DNA from: Penaeus vannamei
Lineage: Eukaryota > Arthropoda > Malacostraca > Decapoda > Penaeidae
Direction: 5' to 3'
DNA: 17,921 nucleotides
Assembly: GCF_042767895.1 (NCBI RefSeq)
Contig: NC_091559.1
Coordinates: forward strand, 8,242,381 to 8,260,301
Both the position numbers and the translations under genes were made by a program. The stretch's first letter is position 1; every line of letters starts with the position of its first letter. The notes below the pieces were generated by a model that saw nothing but the letters and a program-made list of their open reading frames with translations, was not told where the DNA came from and searched no databases. Below, one piece after another: positions 8,655 through 17,147 of the stretch.

Positions 8655-9169
8655 AGCGCGACGCGTTATATCGGCGCGTACAAAAGGCGCAGCAGGTGAC
8701 TGAGCAGTTGGTGGTGCCTGAGACGTTTCGCGACGCGGTGATCGGGTTAGCCCACGACTCTCTCATGGGAGGGCATCTCGGGATAAAGAAGACCACAGCA
8801 CGAATACAAAGTAACTTTTTCTGGCCGGGAATGTGCGTAGAAATAGCACGGTATTGCAGGTCTTGTGACGTGTGTCAACGCACGGTCGACAAAGGGCGTG
8901 TCAGTCGGGTCAAGATGGGGAGAGTACCGCTAATTCAGGAGCCTTTTCAACGAGTCGCCGTGGATATAGTGGGTCCGATAGAGCCTCGGGCGAGTGATGG
9001 ATTGCGGCATATTCTTACGATCGTTGATTACGCGACGCGATACCCGGAAGCGATCGCTTTGAAGAGAATCGAAATGTGCACAGTTGCAGAAGCTTTACTA
9101 TCGGTTTTCAGTCGCGTCGGAATTCCGAAAGAAGTGATGCCGGACAGGGGTAGTTTACATCGGAAATGA
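8648..9169 (+). pseudogene. pol: Integrase N-terminal domain and first part of core, element B
   Basis: The segment opens with the KRDALYRRV strand common just before gypsy integrases. It has the zinc-binding HHCC domain (HDSLMGGHLGIKKT ... CRSCDVCQ) and a FFWPGM motif. The core's first catalytic Asp is in AVDIVGP (8963-8965) and the second in MPDRGS (9143-9145), with 59 residues between them, as expected. The frame ends at TGA 9167-9169 after a small deletion shortly beyond the second Asp; the core continues in another frame from about 9157. The first codon at 8648 is GTG and simply marks the frame change. Confidence 0.88.
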
Positions 9170-9708
9170 TGAGGGACTTTAATCGTCTGCTATCTATAAA
9201 GAGTCTAACAACCTCGCTGTACCATGTGATGAGTGATGGTCTAGTTGAAAGGTTTAATGGCATCTTAAAAAAGATGTTAAAGGGTATGTGTCAAGAACAA
9301 CCAAAAATGTGGCCATGATTCATAAATCCACTTCTTTTTGCGTATCACGAAGTTCCGCAAGCAAGCACGAAATTTTCACCGTTTGAACTTGTCTATGGCC
9401 ATTCAGTGCGCGGGCCACTCGCCTTGTTGCGTGAACTGTGGGAGGGCGATCTAGAGGCAATCGAGGACGACACGCGGACCACGTACGAGTACGTGATTAA
9501 TCTAAGGGAGAGATTGCAAGAAACGTGTAAATTAGCGCAGGAGGAATTGCAGAAAGCTGGCGACAGTTACCAGTATTACTATGACAAGCGTGTGCGCGAG
9601 AGGGAGGTAAATGTTGGAGACAAAGTGCTACTCCTACTTCCCACAAGTCATAATAAACTCCTTTTGCAGTGGCAAGGATCATTCGAGGTCTTTAAGAAGG
9701 TCGACTGA
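9157..9708 (+). pseudogene. pol: Integrase core end and C-terminal domain, element B
   Basis: The frame resumes with SEMMRDFNRLL and carries the third catalytic acid, Glu in GLVERFNG (9247-9249), about 35 residues after the second Asp, so the DDE triad is complete. An in-frame TGA lies at 9316-9318. Then come FAYHEVPQASTKFSPFELVYG, typical of the core's end, and a C-terminal domain with YYDKRVREREVNVGDKVLLL and a GPF/Y-like module (LLQWQGSFEVFKKV). A TGA at 9706-9708 ends the stretch, but the same frame runs on without a shift into the RT region. Confidence 0.88.
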
Positions 9709-10725
9709 TATAACTACCTGCTAGATATAAATGGTACAGAACGTAAGTACCACATCAATATGATCAAGCGCTATCACGAGCGTTTCGTCAGAGTAGGCGA
9801 CGGTAATCTTAGTAAAGATGTGGAACGCGGTAATACAACATGCGATGTTGATGAAATGCGTGACGTGATCAGCGGTAAGAGTAACGATGAGAGTAGTGAA
9901 CAAGAGGATGAACAAGATGATTCAGTCCATGCTTATGTGGCTGTAATTTGCGAAGACCACGATGAGGGTGGCGAAGTAATTAGCGTCCCAATCTATGCAC
10001 GGGAAGAAGACGTGAGTAACTTAAGAGTAAATGAGGAACAGAGCGCGGATCAGAAGCGCGAGGTGGCGGACGTATTGTCGGAGTTTAGCGCGGTTTTCAC
10101 AGATGTTCCGGGGAGAATAGATGTCGTTGCGCACACAATTAATCCAACCAGTGATAAGCCAGTAAATAGTAAACAATATCCTATCCTTTATGCACTGCAA
10201 CAAAATATCAATGAAGAGGTAGATCGGATGCGCGAGTTAGACGTAATAGAGCCTTCAACGTCGCCTTACTCAAAACCGGTAATTGTAGTTAAGAAAAAGG
10301 ATGTGAGCGATCGCGTTTGCTGAGACAGTCGCAAAATAGATAAATTGACGGCATTTGATTCGGAACCAATGCCAAATCAGGACTTGATAATGACTCGTAT
10401 TAGTAAAATTAAATATTTCACAATGATCGCTCCTTCCCGCGGATATTGGCAAATTCCCATTGGTGAATGAAGTAAACCGACCACAGCATTCCAGACGAGC
10501 AAAGGGTTGATGCAATTTACGGCTGTACCTTTTGGGTTAATTAATGCAAGCGCGACTTTCAACCGCATGATGAGGAAACTGTTTAACGAGGCAGCAAATA
10601 TAGAAGTGTTCGTCGACGACGTATTAATTCACATGAAGGGGTGGGAGGAACATATTGAAACAGCGAAAAGTTCTAAACATTCTGACATGCTTCACTCACC
10701 GCTCGCCCGTCGAAAACTGAGATAG
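9709..10725 (+). pseudogene. pol: Reverse transcriptase of element B, following integrase in the same frame
   Basis: In the integrase frame a short tail (YHINMIKRYHERF) and an acidic linker of about 80 residues lead into RT. The landmarks are LSEFSAVFTDVPG, then DVIEPSTSPYSKPVIVVKKKD (motif 1), FTMIAPSRGYWQI (motif A), MQFTAVPFGLINASATFNRMM (motif B) and FVDDVLIH (YxDD box, 10609-10620). In-frame stops are TGA 10321-10323, TGA 10468-10470 and TAG 10723-10725. The motif-A catalytic Asp is replaced by Ala (GCT, 10429-10431). Gypsy-type RT is certain. Its place after integrase, in one continuous frame, shows that the order is ancestral to this copy and not a late rearrangement. Confidence 0.9.
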
Positions 10726-11390
10726 GGTATTTTACCATTGAGTACCTGGGAAGTGACCGCGGACAAGGTAAACAAGATCGTGGATATTGCTGTTCCGATA
10801 ACTAAAAAGCAAGTAAGATCTTTTCTCGGCTTGACAGGCTATTACAGACAATACATACCCGATTATGCCACCATTTCCGTGCCTCTTTATGAATTAGTTA
10901 AAAAATATCAGCCTAATAAAGTAAGGTGGGAAATTTGTCACCAACATGCTTTTGAGAAGCTGAAGGAGGCATTAAGTACTCGTCCTATTCTTAAACTCCC
11001 TGATATGTCTAGAGACTTGGTGTTGCAAGTTGACGCATCAGAGGTAGGATTAGGCGCGGTGCTTATGCAATACAAGGATGGGTACCGTTGGCCGGTACTT
11101 TATGCGAGTAAGAAACTGAAAGGCGCCGAGCGAAATTATTCCGAAATTATTCCGTGATCGAGAAGGAGTGTTTAGCGGTTGTGTGGGCCGTAAGTACATT
11201 TTACCTGTATTTGTATGGCAAAGCTTTCGTGATAAAATCGGACCACTAGCCTATAAAATATCTAAATACAGCTAATCATTTGAATGGAAGATTAATGCGA
11301 TGGTCTATGTATTTACAACAATTTTACTACACCGTAAAGAATATTTCGGGTCGCGAGAACGTAGGGGCAGATTGTTTGAGTAGGCTATAA
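10726..11390 (+). pseudogene. pol: RT connection and RNase H of element B, end of pol
   Basis: A short frame-shifted stretch at about 10718-10750 keeps the FTIEYLG landmark of the RT thumb in another frame. The main frame then gives TKKQVRSFLGLTGYYRQYIPDYA and the connection. RNase H has its first Asp in LQVDASEVGLGAVL (11032-11034), then KKLKGAERNY. An 11-bp direct duplication (11131-11152) shifts the frame; the other frame continues with VIEKECLAVVWAV (catalytic Glu) and KSDH (Asp). A TAG follows at 11247-11249, and the tether SGRENVGADCLSRL ends at TAA 11388-11390. Nothing but about 85 bases of untranslated DNA lies between this stop and the 3' LTR, so RNase H is the last pol domain. Confidence 0.88.
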
Positions 11391-11462
11391 GATGGCTGTA
11401 AATAGTAAGCTAGTAAAGCTGTTTTGTTTAACTAGATTATAAAGAAATTAATTTCTTAAAAC

Positions 11463-11475
11463 GTCGGGGGGTATT
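11463..11475 (+). promoter_or_regulatory. Polypurine tract of element B
   Basis: GTCGGGGGGTATT directly precedes the 3' LTR start TGTCGAGC. The run of six G at 11466-11471 is the RNase H-resistant primer expected for plus-strand synthesis. It is short and followed by TATT, which is less purine-rich than most. Confidence 0.7.
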
Positions 11476-12236
11476 TGTCGAGCACACAACCACCGCTTAA
11501 GCATTGACTACCTGTGTGAGATTGTTAAGGCGTGTGTGTACGTATGTGTGTGTGAGTAAAAAGTGCGCGTAGAGGTGCTTGTGCGAAAGTATGCGTGGAA
11601 TAGTTAAACTGGTGGCACTTGAGGTCAGACCATAGCAGCAAAATATCCTACTCATCAATAGACTACCCCTAAAAGGTGAATATTTAGTTATTTGTTTTTC
11701 AAAGAAGTTTGTGCATATTATTTGTTGTGTTTTGAAAGTTGAAGTTAGGGTATAATGCAGGCTTGGCGCATTATAACTTGTAAGAAAGTAATAGTTATGA
11801 TGTTCGCTTTTGTGTACATATTTAAATATTGGACTTGTATTGTGTATGATAATCCTTCCCTAAAAGGCGGTGTGTATGACCAGAGACACTAGAGAACTTC
11901 AGTCCTGCAACTTCGTGGCCGATTGCAGAACGAGAACCACCGAATCACGGGATTATTGGAACGTTTAGAAAAATAGAAAAACGTAATGAAAATAAGAATA
12001 AGTGAAAGTGACGTATGGGGAAGTGACTGTGAAGTGACTTTTATTTTATTGCATTGTATTGTTTTGTTTCTATTTTTGCACATTTAAAAGAATAAATGGT
12101 TAAAGGTACTTAATTTGTTTACTGAACCCCAATCTGCCCAATCACTCATAAATACATATATTCCTGTGTATACAGAGGACGGTCTGAATCAAGGATATCA
12201 ATCTTCTATAACATCTAAGAAAAAAATATCCTTACA
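11476..12236 (+). repeat. 3' LTR of element B
   Basis: It starts TGTCGAGCACAC and ends TATCCTTACA, and is colinear with 7438-8177. Differences by eye are about 5%, mainly transitions and clustered in the first 150 bases. There are also length changes, the largest a 25-bp segment at 11794-11818 absent from the 5' LTR. The AATAAA at 12091-12096 is the likely polyadenylation signal. Confidence 0.93.
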
Positions 12237-12241
12237 AAGAT
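12237..12241 (+). repeat. Target-site duplication of element B, right copy (AAGAT)
   Basis: This is an exact copy of 7433-7437, directly after the 3' LTR. The pre-insertion site therefore joined 7432 to AAGAT and 12242. Confidence 0.9.
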
Positions 12242-12660
12242 GGTATAATGTTTATTTTAGGAGCAAGTTGCACTCACTAGGGTTACAAGCATTTTTCAGT
12301 CATGGAAAACTAGAACAAGGTGTGTGCATCACCAATTTATCACAGCGGTGGTGATGCGCGAGAAACCAACACCAGATAAACTTACCACGAGATATAAAAA
12401 AAATGTCTTCCCTAAGTTGGCGTCCCAACTCCAGAAGTACTGTTACTAGGGGGTCAGCATAAAAAACATCCGTTCCTAATTTACGTTAAAGGGTGTTAAC
12501 ATCCAACCCAAATGGATGTTAACAAAGAAAATTAAAAGAGTTAATGCTGATAGGTACCTAGTAAGAGTACTTTTGTAAACAGTAAAAAGAATTATTTTTT
12601 TAAAGAAATAACTCAATATGAGGGCTGAATTAGCAAAGTCAATGCAGGGACTGTCCACGA
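12242..12660. other. Right flank of element B, non-coding, with inverted repeats
   Basis: No gene is visible. This is the continuation of the DNA interrupted by element B. It holds two inverted repeats: GCATCACC at 12326-12333 with GGTGATGC at 12350-12357, and a longer perfect one at 12494-12524. The rest is AT-rich without recognised motifs. Confidence 0.5.
12494..12524. repeat. Perfect 12-bp inverted repeat (hairpin)
   Basis: TGTTAACATCCA at 12494-12505 and TGGATGTTAACA at 12513-12524 pair perfectly around a 7-nt loop. The flanks do not extend the stem. It may be a terminal or internal relic of a small inverted-repeat element, or chance in AT-rich DNA. No run of T follows and no terminator role is claimed. 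Confidence 0.7.
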
Positions 12661-13165
12661 AGACTGCCTGAACACCCACAAGGTCACACAGGAATCAGCC
12701 AACAAAACAACAAACGACAACAACAAAAATCAATTATCATGTGATAAGATTGAGTATCAAAGTCTACCTGATCACCCACAAGGTCAGGCAGAAATCAAGA
12801 GAAACCTATATACGCAAAAACTTGATAAAGATCTTTATCCCCGGAGGTACGGATCCTCAAGCAGGGACGAAAGGAAACATTAACTTTTTAAAAATATATA
12901 TGTACAGGAGGTATGCCTTTCAAGTACGAACGAAATAAAACTAAGTAATAACTTAGTCATAAAAAAAGCAAAGTCACACTGGAGGTGTAATCACAAAGAC
13001 TGCTTGATCACCCACACAAAACAATCAACGATAAAGTACGTAAAGGTACTGAAAAAAATGTTTATCCCAGGAGGTACGGATCCTCAGGCAAGAACGGAAA
13101 GAAACTAAGTAATAGCTTAGTTGTAAAATTGAATACACTGGAGGTACGGATCCTCAAGCAGTGTT
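12661..13165 (+). repeat. Degenerate minisatellite-like repeat region
   Basis: Several words recur in the same order. CACCCACA (mostly followed by AGGTCA) is at 12673, 12773 and 13009. GGAGGTACGGATCCTCA is at 12843, 13070 and 13140. ACTAAGTAAT(A/AG)CTTAGT is at 12940 and 13104. ACACTGGAGGT is near 12976 and 13134. Spacing is irregular (about 70 to 235 bases), as expected from an old tandem array with deletions. No coding potential is apparent. ACTAAGT...ACTTAGT is itself a small inverted repeat. Confidence 0.6.
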
Positions 13166-13982
13166 CCTCTAAATCACTTGGTCCTAATGCTCTCAAACAC
13201 TTGGAAATACACAAAAATGTTATGGGACTTCACGAAAGAGTGCAACCTGCAGATAATAATGCAGCATGTCACGCTAAAGTCCAAAAGAGACCAGTCGTCT
13301 CCTACACACTACATAATGCGAGGTGAATCCGAGTGTGAAGTAAATCCAAGCGAGAGCACAACACAGGTAAAATTTCCACCGCGAAGGACCAAGTGCGGGA
13401 CAGAGGTCAGAACCGAAGTGATTTTCCTTTCCTCAACCAATACTATATATACCCCGAAAGAAACCCCCAGGCCAAGCCCCAGGTATGGCGCGAAAGAAGG
13501 AAATAGGCAAATGAAGTCCCTGAAGACCAAGCCGATAGTCCGACAATCCAAACAACCGAGACGAGAGAGGGAAGGGGAAATACAAAAAAGAAACTGCGTA
13601 ACGACCGTCACCTTCGGTGGTTATCGCGACAGTTTGGAGACGTCGACAAGGGGAAAGAACATTAGAAAAAGATAAATACAGGAAAGGATACAGAGAAAAT
13701 CCGATAATAAACAGTTATAGTAAAAACTGTGCATTTCGGCCATAACATATTTACAATATTCAGATTTAAGAATGAATAAATAGTTATTTTGGCTTGGCGA
13801 CTTCAACGCCACACAAGTAGTGAGTCTTGGTAAAAATTACGTTCATGGTTATAAAAACAACCAAGTTCATTTCATCACTACAAACATACAATCAACTGTC
13901 CTTCTTGACTGGTGGTTGGTCTTGTAAAAATAATAATAATAAATAAATGAATATGAAAGCCTGCAGGACTTAATCGCAGGTG
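13166..13982. other. Unassigned DNA with an open frame of unknown meaning
   Basis: A plus-strand open frame of 165 codons at 13178-13675 gives a basic product (many Lys, Arg, Ser, Thr) with no recognised domain, signal or membrane segment; I do not regard it as a supported gene. A CCAAT followed closely by TATATATA lies near 13436-13453, which could be promoter-like but is expected by chance in AT-rich DNA. The rest is non-coding AT-rich sequence with AAT repeats near 13928-13944. Confidence 0.35.
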
Positions 13983-13997
13983 AAAAAAAAAAAAAAA
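13983..13997 (+). repeat. A15 homopolymer
   Basis: Fifteen consecutive A residues sit after CGCAGGTG and directly before a GC-richer stretch. This could be the tail of a retroposed sequence lying to its left, or plain slippage. No target duplication was seen around it. Confidence 0.8.
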
Positions 13998-14127
13998 CGT
14001 GTCTGCGGACTGTAACCTCACGTGGCACACGGCGGGGACTTCGTCTCTGGCGGCTCGTGATGCGTTGGCCGAGGTTCATGGAGATGACATCTTCCTTAGA
14101 GTCGGGACGTACGCAGCCGTACACTAC
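13998..14127. other. Short GC-rich island between the A15 tract and the satellite
   Basis: About 130 bases of clearly higher GC content than anything on either side. The minus strand is open here and would encode an Arg-rich segment, but the frame runs straight into satellite on one side and the poly-T on the other. No family is recognised. It could be a fragment of a transposon or an old exon; I cannot tell. Confidence 0.4.
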
Positions 14128-14280
14128 ATATATCATTATAATTATCATTTTAATATTATTATCATCATTATTATTGTCATTATCATCATAATTATCATTA
14201 TTGTTAGTAATAAAGGAATTATCATGAAAATCATCATAATTACCTGAATTAATGTTAAAATCATCATAGTTATCATTTAT

Positions 14281-14400
14281 AAGCGAAAAAGGTTTTTTTT
14301 TCGACCTTTCTCTCAAAAGGCTGTAATACGCTAGATTTTCCAGTTTTTTCGACTTTTGGGATTTTATTAGTTTTTCCCTTTTTTAAATTATAAATGAACT
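14281..14400 (+). repeat. Conserved box of the satellite unit (first copy)
   Basis: This is the non-microsatellite part of the unit, seen best here and at 15464, 16051, 17148 and 17700. It opens AAGCGAAAAAGG, a run of T, CGACCTTTCTCTCAAAAGG, then GTAATACGCTAG, a second CGACTTTTGGGATTTTATTAG, and ends before ATAAATG(A/G)ACTCTATGATTAT. AAAGGT can pair with ACCTTT, and CCTTT can instead pair with AAAGG across CTCTCA, so two exclusive small hairpins are possible. No protein-coding or known RNA-gene signature is seen. Confidence 0.75.
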
Positions 14401-16618
14401 CTATGATTATCATTATCATCATTATTGTCATTATTCTTATGATTATCATCATTATAGTCATTAACGTAATGATTATCATTATTAGCATTATCATTATTGC
14501 AGTTATAATGATTTTTATGCTAATTATTACTGTCATTTTCATCATTATGATTATTTTTATAATGATAATAACAATAATGATAATTTTAGAAATAATAATG
14601 ACAATAATACTCATTATAATAACAATAATAATGATATTATTATTATTTCTATTGTCATTATTAGTATGAAAATTATTAGAATAGAGTTATTTATTGCTAT
14701 TATTGCAGTAATTATCAAAATTATCATTATAATTATCATTTTATTATTATTATCATCATTATTATTGTCATTATCATCCTAATTATCATCATTATTGTTA
14801 ATAAAGAAGGAAATATCATGAAAATCATCATAATTACCGGAATCAATGTTAAAATCATCATACTTATCCTTTAAAAGCGAAAAATTGGGTTTTTCGACCT
14901 TTCTCTCAAAATGCTATAATACGCTAGGTTTTACCATTTTTCGATTTTGGGGATTTTATTTGTTTTAGCCTTTATTTCATTAAAAAATGGACTCTATGAT
15001 TATTATCCTCATTATCTTCATTATTGTCATTATTCTTATGATTATCATTATTATAGTCATTATCGTCATGATTATCATTATCATTTTATCATTATTACAG
15101 TTATAATGTTTATGTTAATTTTTACTGTCATTTTCATCATTATGATTATTTTTATAGTGATAATAATAATGATAATTTTAGAAATAATAATGACAATAAT
15201 ACTCATTATAATAACAATAATAATGGTACTATTATTATTTCTATTGTTATTATTAGTATGAAAATAATTAGAATAAAGTTAATTATTGCTATTATTGCAG
15301 TAATTATCAAAACTATCATTATAAATATCATTTTATTATTATCATCATTATTATTGTCACTATCATCATAATTGTCATCATTATTGTTAATAATAAGGGA
15401 ATTATAATGAAAATCATCATAATTACCTGACTTAATGTTAAAATCATCATGATTCTCATTTCAAAGCGAAAAAGATTTTTTCGACCTTCCTCTCAAAAGG
15501 TCGTTAGATTTTGCGTTTTTTTTGAATTTTGGGGTTTTATTAGTTTTAGCCTTGGTTTAATTATAAATGGACTCTATGATTATTATTATCATCATTATCA
15601 TCATTATTGTCATTATTCTTATGATTATCATCATTATAGTCATTATCGTTATGATTATCATTATTATCATTATCATTATTGCAGTTATAATGATTATTAT
15701 GCTAATTATTACTGTCATTTTCATCATTATAACTATTTTCATAATGATAATAACAATAATGATAATTTTAGAAATAATAATGACAATAATACTCATTATA
15801 ATAATGATAATAACGATATTATTATTTCTATTGTCATTATTAGTATGAAAATTATTAGAATAGAGTTAATTATTGCTATTATTGCAGTAATTATCAAAAT
15901 TATCATTATAATTCTCATTTTATTATTATTATCATCATTATTATTGTCATTATCATCATAATTATCATTATTGTTAATAATAAGGGAATTATTAAGAAAA
16001 TCATCATAATTACCTGAATTAATGTTAAAATCATCGTAATTGTCATTTGAAAGCGAAAGGTTTTTTTCGATCTTTCTCTCAAAAGGGTGTATTACGATAG
16101 ATTTTACCGTTTTTAAACTTATGGGATTTTATTAGTTTTAGCCTTTATTTCATTATAAATGGACTCTATGATTATTATTATCATCATTATTGTCATTAAT
16201 CCCATGATTATCATTATAGTCATTATCGTCATGATTATCATTATTATTATTATCATTATTGCAGTTATAATGATTATTATGCTAATTATTATTGCCATTT
16301 TCATCATTATAACTATTTTTATAATGATAATAATAATTTTAGAAATCATAATGACAATAATACTCATTATAATAACAATAATAAAGATATTATTATTTCT
16401 ATTGTCATGATTAGTATGAAAATTATTAAAATAGAGTTAGTTATTCCTATTATTGCAGTGATTATCAAAATTATCAACATTAGTATTATTTTATTATTAT
16501 CATCATTATTATTGTCATTATCCTCTCAATTATCATCATTATTGTTAATAATAAAGGAATTACCATGAAAATCATCATAATTACCTGAATTAATGTTAAA
16601 ATCATAATTATAATTTAA

Positions 16619-17147
16619 TAGCGATAAAGGTTTTTTTCGACCTTTCTCTCAAAAGGCTCTATATCATCATTATCATCATTATTGTCATTATTCTTATAAT
16701 TATCATTATTATAGTCATTATCGTCATGAGATTATCATAATTATTATCATTATTGCAGTTATAATGATTATTATGCAAAATATTACTGTCATTTTCATCA
16801 TTTTAACTATTTTCATAATGATAATAACAATAATGATAATTTTAGAAATCATAATGACAATAATACTCATTATATTGACAATAATGATTACATTATTATT
16901 ATTTCTATTGTCACTATCAGTATGAAAATTATAAGAATAGAGTTAATTATTCTATTATTTCAGTAATTATCAAAACTATCATTATAGTTATCATTTTATT
17001 ATTATTATCATTATTATTGTCATTATCATCATCATTATTGTCATTATCATCATAATTATCATCATTATAGTTAATAATAAAGGAATTATCATGAAAATCA
17101 TAATAATTACCTGAATTAATGTTAAAATCATCATAATTATCATTTAT
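16619..17147 (+). repeat. Shortened satellite unit lacking part of the box
   Basis: This is the shortest unit (529 bases). Directly after CTCTCAAAAGG it jumps to CTCTATATCATC, missing about 80 bases that all other units keep (the GTAATACG to ATGGA part of the box). The next unit has the region again, slightly altered. The deletion is confined to one copy. Confidence 0.75.

Larger units (their letters stand above)
7438..12236 (+). mobile_element. Element B: Ty3/gypsy-like LTR element with integrase before RT (Gmr1-type order)
   Basis: A complete 4799-bp insertion: 5-bp target duplication, 5' LTR (740 bp), tRNA-Lys primer-binding site, short gag remnant, integrase, RT, RNase H, polypurine tract, 3' LTR (761 bp), target duplication. 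The pol motifs are Ty3/gypsy-like: HHCC and DDE with a GPF/Y-like C-terminus, an RT with an FVDD box, and RNase H ending in a GADCLSRL tether. The order, however, is that of Ty1/copia. Gmr1 elements are known to have exactly this combination. Most of gag and all of protease are missing, and pol has many stops and frameshifts, so the copy is inactive. The LTRs differ by roughly 5% by eye plus several indels, which suggests an old insertion. Confidence 0.92.

Noticed and set aside
7438..12236. Element B as a Ty1/copia element
   Set aside because: The order is copia-like, but the integrase C-terminus (GPF/Y-like), RT motifs (VPFGLINAS, FVDD) and RNase H are gypsy-type.
7438..12236. Element B as an endogenous retrovirus with env
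   Set aside because: Only about 85 bases separate the end of RNase H from the 3' LTR, so there is no room for an envelope gene.
13436..13453. CCAAT plus TATA promoter
   Set aside because: The two words are only a few bases apart, closer than in working promoters, and such words are common in AT-rich DNA.
13178..13675. 165-codon plus-strand frame as a host gene
   Set aside because: Basic, no domain, no splice or promoter evidence beyond a chance-level TATA, and it begins inside minisatellite-flanking DNA.
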